Below, in pieces: positions 12,401-35,089 of a stretch of DNA of 64,000 bases; the first letter of the stretch is position 1, and the number at the start of each line of letters is the position of its first letter. Made by a program: the position numbers and the translations under genes. Under the pieces are notes generated by a model that saw nothing but the letters and a program-made list of their open reading frames with translations, made no database searches and was not told the DNA's origin. Source of the DNA: Bugula neritina (taxonomy: Eukaryota > Bryozoa > Gymnolaemata > Cheilostomatida > Bugulidae); assembly GCA_964035545.1 (NCBI GenBank), contig OZ037768.1:729501-793500 (forward strand). The letters are read 5' to 3'.

Positions 12401-13243
12401 TGTTATCATGCAGTTGTAACCAGTATCCTGGATATCATATCACGCTATGATGTATAGCAATCCCATCATCAGCTTTACAAACTAGATATACATTAATACT
12501 ATAAACAAAATAAACTTAGCTGTGGCTTGAAAGTGCGCTTTGTACGGACAACATAAAGCAGTTAAGCTAAATACCTGCTACTTTTAAACATGGCTTTTTA
12601 TAGGAATAGCCATGTAAATTGTAATGTCATTGGGATCATCGTCATGCAAAAGTTTGTGACAATTGAAACTTATTGGAAATGTAAATCATTTTTATTTTGT
12701 TTATTTATTGTTCGAGGCCAACTAACTCATTAGCAACTGATGTTTGTGACAAGCATGCTATTGGACTTGGTGTTATAATACCTCACTCAGCCTGAGAGTG
12801 AGACCAAGTGAGAGTAACATTCCGAGTCTCAGACTTAAAGTCAAAGTCAAAGACAAATTCAAAGTCATACTAACAGTCACTGCGACACTCACACTGACTG
12901 TCAATACAGAAACGCCAATGGCAGGCTGAAACTATTTAAGGGACCGGCGTAAAAGATTGCTTTCGTGTTTAGTATACAAAAACAATGCAAGATAGGGAAA
13001 ATGCGGTTCAAATAGTGACAATAACAAAAATGAAATAAAAAAATCTGCCTCATACCTGCATGAGAATAAATAAAATTATTCGGAATTTCCCCGTAAACTT
13101 AGTTGGATGTTTTAAGTATAAATGCGTGCGCTTGTGAGTAGGCCCGAAATGCTGATAATTTTCAGGCCAGGTGGCAGCGTTTCCTCGATTAAAAAGACAA
13201 CTCCCAAGTGAGGATACTTATCACCTCCGTAGCAATGGAATAT
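12401..13243. other. Upstream flank of SKIC2, no gene seen
   Basis: AT-rich interval between the SKIC2 start codon and the retrotransposon. I see no conserved coding frame and no clear TATA box. A short run of AGTCAAAGTC/GACTGTCA-type simple words occurs near 12790-12900. It must hold the SKIC2 promoter and 5' UTR. The retroelement inserted about 840 bp upstream of the start codon. Confidence 0.5.
13240..13243. other. Target-site duplication, left copy
   Basis: ATAT immediately outside the left LTR, matched by ATAT at 18504-18507 outside the right LTR. A 4-bp duplication fits LTR-element integration, though four AT bases alone are weak evidence. Confidence 0.6.
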
Positions 13244-13343
13244 TGTAGTAATTTGTGCAATTACTGAGCGTGAGTTATTTACTTGCGTATAGTTAGCTGG
13301 TTATTCTGTTATCAATTACTAGGGTAGCTGTCGAGTAATTATA

Positions 13344-13349
13344 TTTATT
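13344..13349 (-). terminator. LTR poly(A) signal
   Basis: AATAAA on the element strand inside the 3' LTR, where a retrotransposon transcript should terminate. The same hexamer is at 18252-18257 in the 5' LTR. Confidence 0.5.
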
Positions 13350-13476
13350 ATCCACAATAAAGCATAAACCAAACATCACATCAAATTATCCTATACAAGA
13401 GTCGACTACTAACACATGTTACTACTACAAGCCTCCGCTTACAACAACGTGATATAATGCTAATAACCCGGGAAGT

Positions 13477-13486
13477 GTCACGTGAC
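13477..13486. promoter_or_regulatory. Palindromic E-box in the LTR
   Basis: GTCACGTGAC, a perfect 10-bp palindrome containing CACGTG, the type of site bound by bHLH-ZIP factors (USF/MITF/TFE families). It is duplicated at 18385-18394 in the other LTR. A role in driving the LTR promoter is inferred. Confidence 0.45.
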
Positions 13487-13595
13487 TCGGAAGCATCTCT
13501 TCCGGAGCTGCTAATTGGTTGCTACATAAGAGTCTAAGTATTCCAAGAATAGGGAGAGGGCGATTCCTGTATTTGTACTTGCACTACTCACTACA

Positions 13596-13612
13596 CCGTC
13601 CCCCCCCCAGCA
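13596..13612 (-). other. Polypurine tract
   Basis: On the element strand a run of nine G followed by ACGG lies directly against the 3' LTR, the expected place for the plus-strand primer. Confidence 0.6.
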
Positions 13613-13887
13613 GAAAGCCCTACTTTCTGATAACACAATAAAAAAACATAATGAAAAACCATACAATAATCCAAAAAGGAAATATTCATAAGTAAACCCA
13701 CAAAGAGTAAGAAAAGAAATAGTTAAACACGACAACGTTTACATTAGAAGACAACAGGGTGATCGATCACACACATCTAGTCAGCTATTAAGAGAGAGGG
13801 TGCTTACCAGCACGCGGGCCAATGTCGGAGCGCTCGTCACATCCTAAACGAGCTATAGCTCAACGAAGGTGCCTACCCCAGGCATTC

Positions 13888-14935
13888 TCATTGGTTGGAC
13901 TCTGCTTCTTGTAGCGACCGTGCTCTGTGTCGAGCCTGTCGGGCCCGTAGCCGCCTCTTCAGTCGTCCCACTGAGTCCTTCAACTGGTATAGACCTGTCG
14001 TCGTATCCAGCAAGTCAGGGGCAAGTTGTGTGAACTCGGCTTGCAGTCTTAGAAGCCGCTCTTCTACGTTAGCCAGCTGGCTAGGTCTTGGTGGGGTTAT
14101 GGGGGTCTCCGTTATACGGGATATGGTTGTTTCTTCTACTTCTGGGGTGTTGCTAGGGTTGACGGGGGTAGGAGGTGGGCCCTGAACCATAGGGGACTTA
14201 TGGCGGGCAGATAGTAACAGTACGTGAAACCCGGACGTTAGTGCGGCCAGGGTAATAGCCTTCCTGATGACTGGCTTGATGGCATCCAGGTATAGGGGGA
14301 AACTGTCTTCATCAACAGTGTGGTTCTCTCCGGCGAAGCAGCTTAGCTTATGTACTGTCACGGGATACGGGTAGACGTCGTGGAACCCGCAGGGACAGAA
14401 GTGGAGTAGGAAATGGGCATCTACATGTAAACGCAAGGAGCGGTGTGACGGGCACTCCTCAAAGCAGACCTGGCAGGTTCGGTGTGGTCCACTGGGTCCC
14501 CAGGCTTCTTCAATTCTCCTCTCTGTCGTGGGTGACACCCAACGGTGTCGTCGGCGGAGTACTACTGGTATGCCATTCTCCATTACAGGCTCTTCTTCCA
14601 TAGACAGAGAGGTTGGCTGGTCCCGTGACCGGGAGGTGGTCACTCGAGTGTGATCTGAAAGAGTAGCAGTGTTAAAGATTATACACTGAGGCACCGTCGG
14701 CGTGTACAGCCTGACCGGTACTCTGTTCAGTTACACTCGTGAGATTCAGGCTAATGAATAGTTGATGGAGAACACACTCGCTATGATAGATTATTTAAAA
14801 TCAAAGTCGACGTGTATTCCCACCACTGTTTATCATTATCGAATCTCCAGCTAGCTAGTGTAGCTGACTGATGCAGTCTAGTTATCGTACCAAAAACATA
14901 ATTAACTCACCCTTCGATCCAGAATAGTAAGACAT
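13888..14935 (-). CDS. Element ORF3: two-zinc-finger protein, probably spliced
   Basis: The long exon 14654-13888 carries a classic C2H2 finger (C-x2-C-x12-H-x3-H, starting CQVCFEEC) and a second finger-like unit directly after it (C-x1-C-x12-H-x3-C). A Pro/Thr-rich linker follows, then a Leu-rich helix likely to form a coiled coil and a very basic Arg-rich end. Upstream on the same strand, an ATG at 14935 opens MSYYSGSK, ends in the strong donor G/GTGAGT at 14910, and joins in frame to the acceptor CTCTTTCAG at 14655 (256-nt intron). The spliced product would be 263 aa. Without splicing the frame stays open to 14694 but its first codons look non-coding. The start lies 24 nt beyond the pol stop, in the env position, but I see no signal peptide or membrane segment. 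Function unknown; nucleic-acid binding is inferred. Confidence 0.6.
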
Positions 14936-14958
14936 TTTGGAATGAAAGTGGTATCTGA

Positions 14959-17319
14959 TTACTGTTTACTGGCACGTCTACTCTCGACTGCATCAACATA
15001 GGAAAAGACCGGACAGCGTGGTTGTGAAACGTGACTAGGGCTTTTCACTTCCAGCGGATGAATCTCGTGTGAGATTCCGCCGAGGCAAAAGTTGAGATTC
15101 TCGTGGTGATCACAACTCCCACGGCTCTTTGCCTGTTTTCCCATGCGAGGCCTCTCTAGACTTTTGTTACTGCCGCTTATACCGCGGTCACGTACACAGT
15201 CTCTGAGACACGCTGGAAGTTGCCTAGTGTGTGGTGCTGGTCCTATGTTGGCATCTCCTTGCGGAGCCCCTCCCACGGGGGGTTTTTGCACTTCCGGACC
15301 TGTTTCTGGTTCCGGAAGTGGTGATGATGGCAGGCTTGACGTTGGGGGCGGTGGGCGCACTTTCAAGGACGGAAGTGGCCTTTCTCGCCTCGCCAAGTCT
15401 TCCTGACGTGTCATGGAGGTGTTTCCGGCCAGGTTGACAGTCTCCGCCTGCCGAGACCTTCTCGCACAATGCGTCTGCCGCCCCGCTTCACCAGGGAGAC
15501 GGCTATGCTTGTTGGTCTGGCAGACTTTGCACCGTCTCACTCTGTGTCGGATATCCCGTTCCATGTTAGGCCAGTACCACCGGAGTTGTAACTTGGTGAC
15601 CACCCCTTGGACTCCTCCGTGAGTCTCCTCGTGAGTGTCTTGTATCAACTTCCGGCGGATGGCAACTGGGCAGACAACCCTCTTCCTGGCTGGCTGTCTG
15701 CTGTTGGTGGCCAAGGTCATGGTTAGCAGACCATCTGGCCCGACCCGCAGAGAGCTCCAACGTTGACAGTACAGCCGTAACTCGGCGCATCCCTGTCGCC
15801 GTTGTGTACTACTGGGTCGTCGCCCCTCCTGTTTCGCTCGGTACACGTCGGCTACCACCCCAGGAAGGCATTCCTGGAGCTTCGGCAGCTCCCTAACGTT
15901 ACCAGCCCATACAGGTTTGGCGCGGAGGCTCTGGGCAGCCTCCGGGGGCGTGTCAGCCCTCTGTTGAAGTGGCTGAGCAGGGGCGGTCCTCGCCGCCCGT
16001 GGTACTTCACGGCAGCCTGCTCTATTTAGGCGGGCTCCGTGGTTTGTGTGGCTGAACGCCTCACTGTACCCATGTGGCAACCTAGCCATAGCCTGGCGCT
16101 TCCCGTTGCCTGTGCAGCCACGCGTCCCTGGAGGAGGGGAGGCGTGGGTTGGGACGGTCCTCCGCCCTCGAGACGGGCTCTGCTGAGGACCTTCCGTCGT
16201 AGCTCCCGACGACGGCCCAATGGCTTCCTCCTGGACAGGATGGAAGCGACCCAGCATGGATCTGGGTGGTAGGTCTACTGTCTCTGAGAAGGGGTTGACA
16301 CACTGCACTGAGATCTCTCCTTGCCCCGTGAGCCGGCTAAAACTACGGGCAAGTTGGACTCTCGAGTGCGTACTTTCGACAACTCCCAACTTAGAGGTTT
16401 GGCCACCGTCTACCTTGCAGCGGACGGTAGCCCGGGAGTGGCCTGGTATAGTACAGCTCCGTACTACCTGCACTGCTCCCGCTAGAGGACGACCAAACTT
16501 ATCGACACAAGCGAGCTCCTCGTCGCCCATGATTATCGCAGATTTACTGAAATCGATGCGACAACCGTGTCGTTGTAAGAATGGCATCCCGAGGATAGCA
16601 TCCTCGTTGAGCTGCCCGACGATAAACGTCTCTTGGATGGCCTGGTTACGGACGTAACCAGTTAGCTCAATAATGCCGTAGAAGGGAATGCACGACCCGT
16701 CTGCCAAGGTGCCATGATCCCCCTCGTACGGTGCCAACCTGTCCTTGACCTTAGCGCTGAGGGTGTCAAAGAACTGACGGCTAAGGAGGTTGGTGGTGCA
16801 GCCGGAGTCCAGAAGGAAGTTGGCAGGCTTGCCGGCTAACTTCCCTGGCAGGAAGTAGCTACTTCCGTGCGGCTGCAATTGAGTGTGCCGTGGTTGCACC
16901 TCCCTCGCTGTGGGTCGAGGGGTCCACGGTTGGCGGCGACTATTGACCAGCTGCCGAGGTTGGGGCGGTACGCCTTGCGGCGCCTGTACCGTTTCCCTCG
17001 CAGGCTCTGTGGTCAACCGTCTGCCGGTTCCGTGTTGGTGCCGGAGTGGCGTAGAGGACCCAGGTGGCGAGTGGCTGAAGCCTACTTGCCGCGGGGGTCG
17101 CCACTTCACAGCGTCTCCGCGCGGCGCCCAGCGGGGCGACAGACGCGCGGGCCTCCCTGGGTGATTTACAGACGGCCCGCAGGAGGTGGGAACATCTGCG
17201 GGCCGGGGTAGTTTAACCCTGGTGAGAGTTGAGGGCAGTTTCTCTGGAAATGTCCTGGCCTTCCGCATTCCCAGCAGAAGTGGTGCCCCATGCCTGGTGA
17301 TTGTACCTGCGGCCCGCAA
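14959..17319 (-). CDS. pol: Pol-like polyprotein: protease plus integrase zinc region, no RT
   Basis: 786 open codons in the -1 frame relative to gag, overlapping it by 154 nt, so expression probably needs -1 frameshifting; the first codon of the open frame is not ATG. About residues 155-260 form a retropepsin-like protease: FLLDSGCTTN with catalytic DSG, and AILGMPFL near its end. About residues 490-600 match the segment between RNase H and integrase and the integrase H2C2 zinc region (THEETHGG, LRWYWPNM, CKVCQTNK). The 230 residues between them are low-complexity and contain no YxDD, no RNase H and no reverse transcriptase motifs. After H2C2 there is no DDE core, only a Pro/Arg-rich tail. 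The frame is intact despite these losses, so the shortened protein may still be made. Confidence 0.8.
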   Translation of the reverse strand: MRAAGTITRHGAPLLLGMRKARTFPEKLPSTLTRVKLPRPADVPTSCGPSVNHPGRPARLSPRWAPRGDAVKWRPPRQVGFSHSPPGSSTPLRHQHGTGRRLTTEPARETVQAPQGVPPQPRQLVNSRRQPWTPRPTAREVQPRHTQLQPHGSSYFLPGKLAGKPANFLLDSGCTTNLLSRQFFDTLSAKVKDRLAPYEGDHGTLADGSCIPFYGIIELTGYVRNQAIQETFIVGQLNEDAILGMPFLQRHGCRIDFSKSAIIMGDEELACVDKFGRPLAGAVQVVRSCTIPGHSRATVRCKVDGGQTSKLGVVESTHSRVQLARSFSRLTGQGEISVQCVNPFSETVDLPPRSMLGRFHPVQEEAIGPSSGATTEGPQQSPSRGRRTVPTHASPPPGTRGCTGNGKRQAMARLPHGYSEAFSHTNHGARLNRAGCREVPRAARTAPAQPLQQRADTPPEAAQSLRAKPVWAGNVRELPKLQECLPGVVADVYRAKQEGRRPSSTQRRQGCAELRLYCQRWSSLRVGPDGLLTMTLATNSRQPARKRVVCPVAIRRKLIQDTHEETHGGVQGVVTKLQLRWYWPNMERDIRHRVRRCKVCQTNKHSRLPGEAGRQTHCARRSRQAETVNLAGNTSMTRQEDLARRERPLPSLKVRPPPPTSSLPSSPLPEPETGPEVQKPPVGGAPQGDANIGPAPHTRQLPACLRDCVRDRGISGSNKSLERPRMGKQAKSRGSCDHHENLNFCLGGISHEIHPLEVKSPSHVSQPRCPVFSYVDAVESRRASKQ

Positions 17320-18116
17320 GGCTCACGGGCAGTATCTACCTGGCTTGGGGAGGCTAATGTGGTGACCAGTTTATCTAGCATGTCAGTCATCTGTGAGATT
17401 TTTGACTCTAGTGACATCTGGTTCACACTAGCCACCGCGGAGGGTTCCGCATTTAATTCGGTGTGAGCAGTAGAGTGCTCCGTGGTCACCTGGCGGGAGG
17501 CCACGCGGTTGCGGTGCATATGAGTCGCCAAGAGATAGGCTTCTCCCACCGCAAGTGCATCTTCGACTGTGGTGACTCCCCTCGCTTGGAGTTGATGGTG
17601 GAGTCCCAAGTCGTTGATGGACTGCACGAAGGCATCATAGGTATACCTCTCACGGTGTACCGGAGGCAGATCGCGGAATGCAATCTGCGCTAGTGGGTAC
17701 ACCGTGGCAGCGTGCTCTTCTAGTGACGTGTGAGGATCACGCCGCATCCTCTGTAGACGGGCCCGCGCATCTATGGGAGAGATGCCAAAACGGGCCCGCA
17801 GGGAAGCAAAGATTCCGTCTATGTCAGGTCCAGCTCCGTACGGCTTAGCTTTGCCCGTCAGCGCCATCCTGAGCTTTAGCAACGCCACCCTTGGCGGCCA
17901 TTCTGCAAGCTCCATCACATCCTGGAATTCTTGGATGAACTGCTCCACTGCTTCTTCGCCAGTGAAGTTGGGCGCCTTCAGCCGATATCTATTTTCACCA
18001 TGCTCTCTAAGAATTCTCACTTCTTCATCTAACACCACTGGTTCCACAGGTATATCAACATTATCTCTCTCACCTTCATTCAGTGGAATGGGTAGCTCCG
18101 TGCCGTCTTCTGCCAT
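17166..18116 (-). CDS. gag: Gag polyprotein with CCHC zinc knuckle
   Basis: 316 aa from the first in-frame ATG (MAEDGTELP); the frame is open five codons further upstream without ATG. The middle resembles a retrotransposon gag capsid region (PNFTGEEAVEQFIQEF through LRARFGISPIDARARLQRM). A single zinc knuckle CWECGRPGHFQRNC (C-x2-C-x4-H-x4-C, about residues 281-294) lies near the C-terminus, followed by a Pro-rich end. It should assemble the particle and package RNA. It starts just downstream of the primer-binding site and overlaps the pol frame. Confidence 0.88.
   Translation of the reverse strand: MAEDGTELPIPLNEGERDNVDIPVEPVVLDEEVRILREHGENRYRLKAPNFTGEEAVEQFIQEFQDVMELAEWPPRVALLKLRMALTGKAKPYGAGPDIDGIFASLRARFGISPIDARARLQRMRRDPHTSLEEHAATVYPLAQIAFRDLPPVHRERYTYDAFVQSINDLGLHHQLQARGVTTVEDALAVGEAYLLATHMHRNRVASRQVTTEHSTAHTELNAEPSAVASVNQMSLESKISQMTDMLDKLVTTLASPSQVDTAREPCGPQVQSPGMGHHFCWECGRPGHFQRNCPQLSPGLNYPGPQMFPPPAGRL
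17211..17217 (-). promoter_or_regulatory. Candidate -1 frameshift heptamer
   Basis: GTTAAAC lies inside the gag-pol overlap and in the gag reading frame as G TTA AAC. It has the N-NNA-AAC form of some -1 slippery sites, and the pol frame is indeed -1. No stimulatory structure was evaluated. Confidence 0.35.
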
Positions 18117-18132
18117 GACTGCTATACGCAAG

Positions 18133-18150
18133 ATCCCACCGCTGCCACCA
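18133..18150 (-). other. Primer-binding site for tRNA-Leu
   Basis: On the plus strand ATCCCACCGCTGCCACCA equals the 3' end (with CCA) of animal tRNA-Leu with AAG/UAG anticodons. It sits one base from the 5' LTR. On the element strand it reads TGGTGGCAGCGGTGGGAT. Confidence 0.8.
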
Positions 18151-18151
18151 C

Positions 18152-18503
18152 TGTAGTAATTTGTGCAATTACTGAGCGTGAGTTATTTACTTGCGTATAG
18201 TTAGCTGGTTATTCTGTTATCAATTACTAGGGTAGCTGTCGAGTAATTATATTTATTATCCACAATAAAGCATAAACCAAACATCACATCAAATTATCCT
18301 ATACAAGAGTCGACTACTAACACATGTTACTACTACAAGCCTCCGCTTACAACAACGTGATATAATGCTAATAACCCGGGAAGTGTCACGTGACTCGGAA
18401 GCATCTCTTCCGGAGCTGCTAATTGGTTGCTACATAAGAGTCTAAGTATTCCAAGAATAGGGAGAGGGCGATTCCTGTATTTGTACTTGCACTACTCACT
18501 ACA
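18152..18503 (-). repeat. 5' LTR (right)
   Basis: 352 bp, identical by eye to the left LTR, with the same TGTAGT/ACTACA ends. It carries the E-box at 18385-18394 and AATAAA at 18257-18252. No divergence between LTRs indicates a recent insertion. Confidence 0.95.
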
Positions 18504-19105
18504 ATATTAGTAGGTTTACACAATATTAGGCATGGAGTTAATTAATAGAATACTACCAAACAATGAAACATACTTCGCAACTTTTTTGGCTGTGACAGAA
18601 AAGGCTAGAAGAAAAATTTAGAAATATATTTGAATTCACTGTAACTTTTGACATGCATAGTAATGCAGATTCAAGATAAAGAATTCACATATGGGCAATG
18701 CCAATGGAACAAGCACTCTGCATACAAATGTATTAAAGAGGCATCTATTTCTTTATCATATACCAAGCATTTTCACAGAAAAATTAGACGAGCTATAAAT
18801 AAACTATAATAATAAGTTATTATAAACAACAAAATTGACATAATTGAATGAACTTTTAATTATTGGATTAAAACCAACAGTAACAACAGCCCCACCCGTC
18901 ATATCACAAGGAGCTAGAGCTAGGTTCTTGAGCTAAGAGCTAGAAGATTGCTTAGTGCTTAGTTTTTCAGTTGCACAGACTATTTGGTAACCCGAGTAAT
19001 ATTTCACAGGCTAAATTCCCTTGAGGGAATGTAGGTAGCATATCCGCAAGAAAAATAAAGTGAATGCTGAACTGGAATCGTTGTTTATTCAGTTTAGACT
19101 GAGAG
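18504..19105. other. 3' flank of UBE2E gene
   Basis: Starts with the second ATAT target-site copy (18504-18507). It is AT-rich with no coding frame that I can support, and contains the 3' UTR of the UBE2E gene. Confidence 0.5.
19084..19089 (-). terminator. Poly(A) signal of UBE2E gene
   Basis: AATAAA on the minus strand only 17 nt beyond the stop at 19106, implying a very short 3' UTR if used. Confidence 0.45.
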
Positions 19106-20608
<1,503 letters not shown>

Positions 20609-23600
20609 GACTTCTAAAATTTCATAGAATTTGAATTATTAACTTACAAAATACTATTGAAATCACAACAAATCAATGAAATTTCTGGTAAAGCAGATGA
20701 AAATTGACTCCTGACTACAAAACTGATCTCTTACAGAAAAATCTCAACAAAATAAAAAATAGCCAAAAATATAAAAAAGTATTTATAGCAGAACATCATC
20801 AGCTAGCTGGCATTCTCAGTACAAGTACAGTACAAGGCTGCAAGATGTCTATAACATTTTTTTGAGTATTCTACAAAATTAAATCGTAAAAAATCACATA
20901 CTTTCAAAAACATTCACAAATGTTTGCGATATTATATCTATAAACTATATTTAGTCTAGAAGATACATTCAACATTAATTTTATTATTAACTTAAAACTC
21001 TTGTAATATGTTACTGCAAGTCTTAGCAAACAAATTAACAAATTGTATACAATTAACATATTAAATTCTATAGCAAATAATATCAAGCATGCTTTAAGTT
21101 TATTGTAATTTCATTTCTTTATCATAAGCAGTTGATTCAGTAACTTTGACTTGAGTCTGTAAAGAACAATAATGGTTGTCAGTACTTTCTGCCAAACTAG
21201 GCATGCAACATCAAGTTTGCAATGTGCAGGAGTTAGTTATTTCAATCTTAGTGATATCCGGACTTCTAAGATATTAGATGTTAGGTCATAAAAATAATGA
21301 TAAAACAATTCAATAAGTACGAGTAAAAACTGTAAACCATTATAACTATGAGTATGATGATAAGAATAATTAATGATAGTGTATAAGTTAGACTAAAACT
21401 ATTATTAAGGGTAACTGTAAGAGAGTTACGGTTAGAGACAATACTTGAAAAGTTTAGGATAAGGTAAAGGATAATCATAGACTGATAAGTGATAAAGGCA
21501 TAATAAATGACTATATAATTACACTGACAGAGCAAATGGCCATAATCATAATGAGTAACTTAGCCTTAAATTTGAGACTTTAACCTGAAGCCTTCAGGAC
21601 TTTAGTGTTTGTCTGGAAGTGAAAGTCAAAGTGAAACTGAATGTTTCACTTTTACTTTTAGCTGAAGTATTTGAAAACTTGCATAGATTTACTTATACTA
21701 GGTTAAAAAAATTCATTTATTTTGCCACGTAAATTAAATTTCATCGGGTGCATGATACTTCTAAAAAATACAGCCACTGCCATGGTCGTAGTGATGATAA
21801 GAATAATCATAACGACAAATATTATGATAGTACAACTACAAGTCATGGTAATGGTGGTAAACAAGCGTAATGGGAAAGTTTCTAATTAATTTGCGCCATC
21901 TCGCGTTTGCACTTTGTTCATTTATAGAAATAGACATAGTCCGAAATACAACAACACGCAAAACTATTGCTATACAACCAATGGTTTACAATCTGCACCA
22001 ATTTCATGAATCGGTAGATTCCGCATCAAATAGTAAAAATTATATTGTTATTTATTTGCTGTTTCAGTTTGGTAGTTGGTTTGGCATTGTAATTGTATTT
22101 TTGAGCCCTTTGGTATGGCTGCAAGAATTGAAACAAAAACTATCTATTTTTAAAATTTATAAATTTGTAACAGAGACTGTGTCTGTAGACAGTTCAAAGC
22201 AATCCTTGCAAATTTATCGAAAGTTTGACCAGTAATCAGTCAATCTGAATCTGAAACTTAAACTTTAAGTTAAAGTTAATCATAATCATATTGATATTCA
22301 TAATAATAATGATTAATGATAAATACTGACAGATAATGAGTGTGATAATCATGATCATTAGGATAATATTAATTTTATCATATACTAATAGTAATACTCA
22401 TAATATCAGCATTACTGATTACCATCAATCATAGTGATAGTCAATAAGTCATACTCATACTGATAGTGATACTCATACTCATACATGAACATGATACATC
22501 TACAGTGACACTGACTGTTAGACTTAGTCATAGTGATAGTGTTACACTGTTACACTTACTGTTAGTGTTACACTTACCTTTGAAGACGTAGAACACTTGG
22601 AAACACTCAAGGTTATAGAAGTGCCTCATTTTTTTACAGTGTAGACTAAAAGTTAGTTGGTAATACTAATTGTGTTGATTTTTTATAAGGACCCTCTGGT
22701 GTCTCTAATTACTTACTTCCTTACTAATAGTAATTACTTACAGTTACAATGATAATTATATTTATAACAAATCTAAAGTAATACTTAAATCTAAAAGTAA
22801 TACTTATACTCATACTCTATCCAGTAACAATGACTGTAACTTTGTGTGTAATGTAATCATAATCGTGTTGTCATACTCATTATCATTATGATCATATTGA
22901 TTATCATTCTGATTATGATGGTGATAAAATAGTTATTAGTATTATAATAATAATTAGTAGTATTATCATTGGCATAGTATCATGTTGATAGTATTAGTCA
23001 TACTAATGCTAATACTTAACTGATGATGGTAGTCATACTCATAGTCATAGTGATTACAGTCATGTACTGTGCTATTCATATACCTATACTTGTAGCATAT
23101 TGATATAGTCATACTTACAGTAGTCATGGTGATAGTGTGATAGTCATACTAATACTGATAGTAATAGGGCAATGTGGGTTAAAGTATAGACTAATACTTA
23201 TATAGGCTACTATATACTCATACTGTAAGTATGAAAATGAAGATTATTATTATTATTATAGTTTTTACTTTTTAGTGTTACTGACCTACTGTTAGATTGC
23301 ATGTATTACTGTCAGTGTAACACGACAACTTTGACTAATAATTCAGAAACTCTTACAGTTATTTTTTACAGGCACTTTAGTATCAGTATAAATATTAAAT
23401 TTTTGTACAATCACCTTCATGTTAACAAACTTAAAATGGAATTAAAAGTTGAAGGGATAAAAATAATTTTAGAAATAATGGCATCATAATAATCTTAAGC
23501 ATAAAAATGACCATTTCAAGCTAATGGGGTGATGGGAACATTTCAGAGGTTGCTGAACTGTTGTGTTTAATAAAAATTGTCTGTGAGTTTGGAGTCACTT

Positions 23601-23940
23601 TATGTGCGAGTTTTTTACATTAATTTGTTGGAAATCCTGTAACGAATCTTTATGAATACAATACTTTTGTTAGTGTATAACAGGGTCTAATAACTTCTTT
23701 GCAGGTCATTGTATACTTGAGTTGACCCTTAGAGCAGAGGTCATGTGTCACATCTAAGCTACATATATCAGGATTATTATATCAACAATTGTCACAGTGT
23801 CAGGAGACTAAGCTAAATTCTTAAGATTTTCTATTCTATGTTCATTTAATGTTGTGTATACACTTGATTGTGTTTCATACAGTCTCCAGCCTAGGTTCCA
23901 TACAGTCCCTAGCCCTAATTCCATGCTTGTTGCAGGAAGG
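20609..23940. other. Divergent intergenic region between UBE2E and the first USP gene
   Basis: 3.3 kb, strongly AT-rich, without a supportable gene. From about 22250 to 23250 it is a degenerate simple sequence of ATCATACTCATA/GTGATAGTAAT words. The 121-codon frame at 21870-22235 has no recognisable motif. An AG acceptor at 23935 shows that the USP gene has at least one 5' UTR intron reaching into this interval. Confidence 0.5.
22250..23250. repeat. Degenerate TCATACTCATAGTGATA simple sequence
   Basis: Irregular runs of six- to nine-base words such as TCATAC, TCATAA, TGATAG and TAATAC, with no fixed period. Similar words recur in the other intergenic spacers (21780-21850, 36170-36300, 55650-55700). 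Confidence 0.6.

Positions 23941-35089
<11,149 letters not shown>

Larger units (their letters stand above)
13244..13595 (-). repeat. 3' LTR (left)
   Basis: 352 bp with 6-bp inverted ends TGTAGT/ACTACA, identical by eye to 18152-18503. On the element strand it holds an AATAAA (13349-13344) and a palindromic E-box GTCACGTGAC (13477-13486). Confidence 0.95.
13244..18503 (-). mobile_element. Ty3/gypsy-type LTR retrotransposon lacking reverse transcriptase
   Basis: A 5260-bp element in antisense orientation between SKIC2 and UBE2E. Two 352-bp LTRs start TGTAGT and end ACTACA, are identical by eye, and are flanked by ATAT. A primer-binding site complementary to tRNA-Leu follows the 5' LTR, and a G-run polypurine tract precedes the 3' LTR. 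The internal 4.56 kb encodes gag with a CCHC knuckle, a pol frame in the -1 phase with an aspartic protease and an integrase-type H2C2 zinc region, and a third ORF. No reverse transcriptase, RNase H or integrase catalytic core is present in any frame, so the copy cannot be autonomous. Identical LTRs and open frames indicate recent movement in trans. Confidence 0.92.

Noticed and set aside
14959-15560. A chromodomain or GPY/F-type integrase tail at the end of pol
   Set aside because: The tail after the H2C2 region is Pro/Arg/Ser-rich with none of the expected motifs.
15143-17211. Plus-strand frames of 60-145 codons across the retroelement
   Set aside because: Shadows of the GC-rich gag-pol frames on the other strand; no motifs.
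21870-22235. 121-codon frame in the intergenic region
   Set aside because: AT-rich, no family motif, no splice or regulatory context, and neighbours are simple sequence; chance is the simpler explanation.
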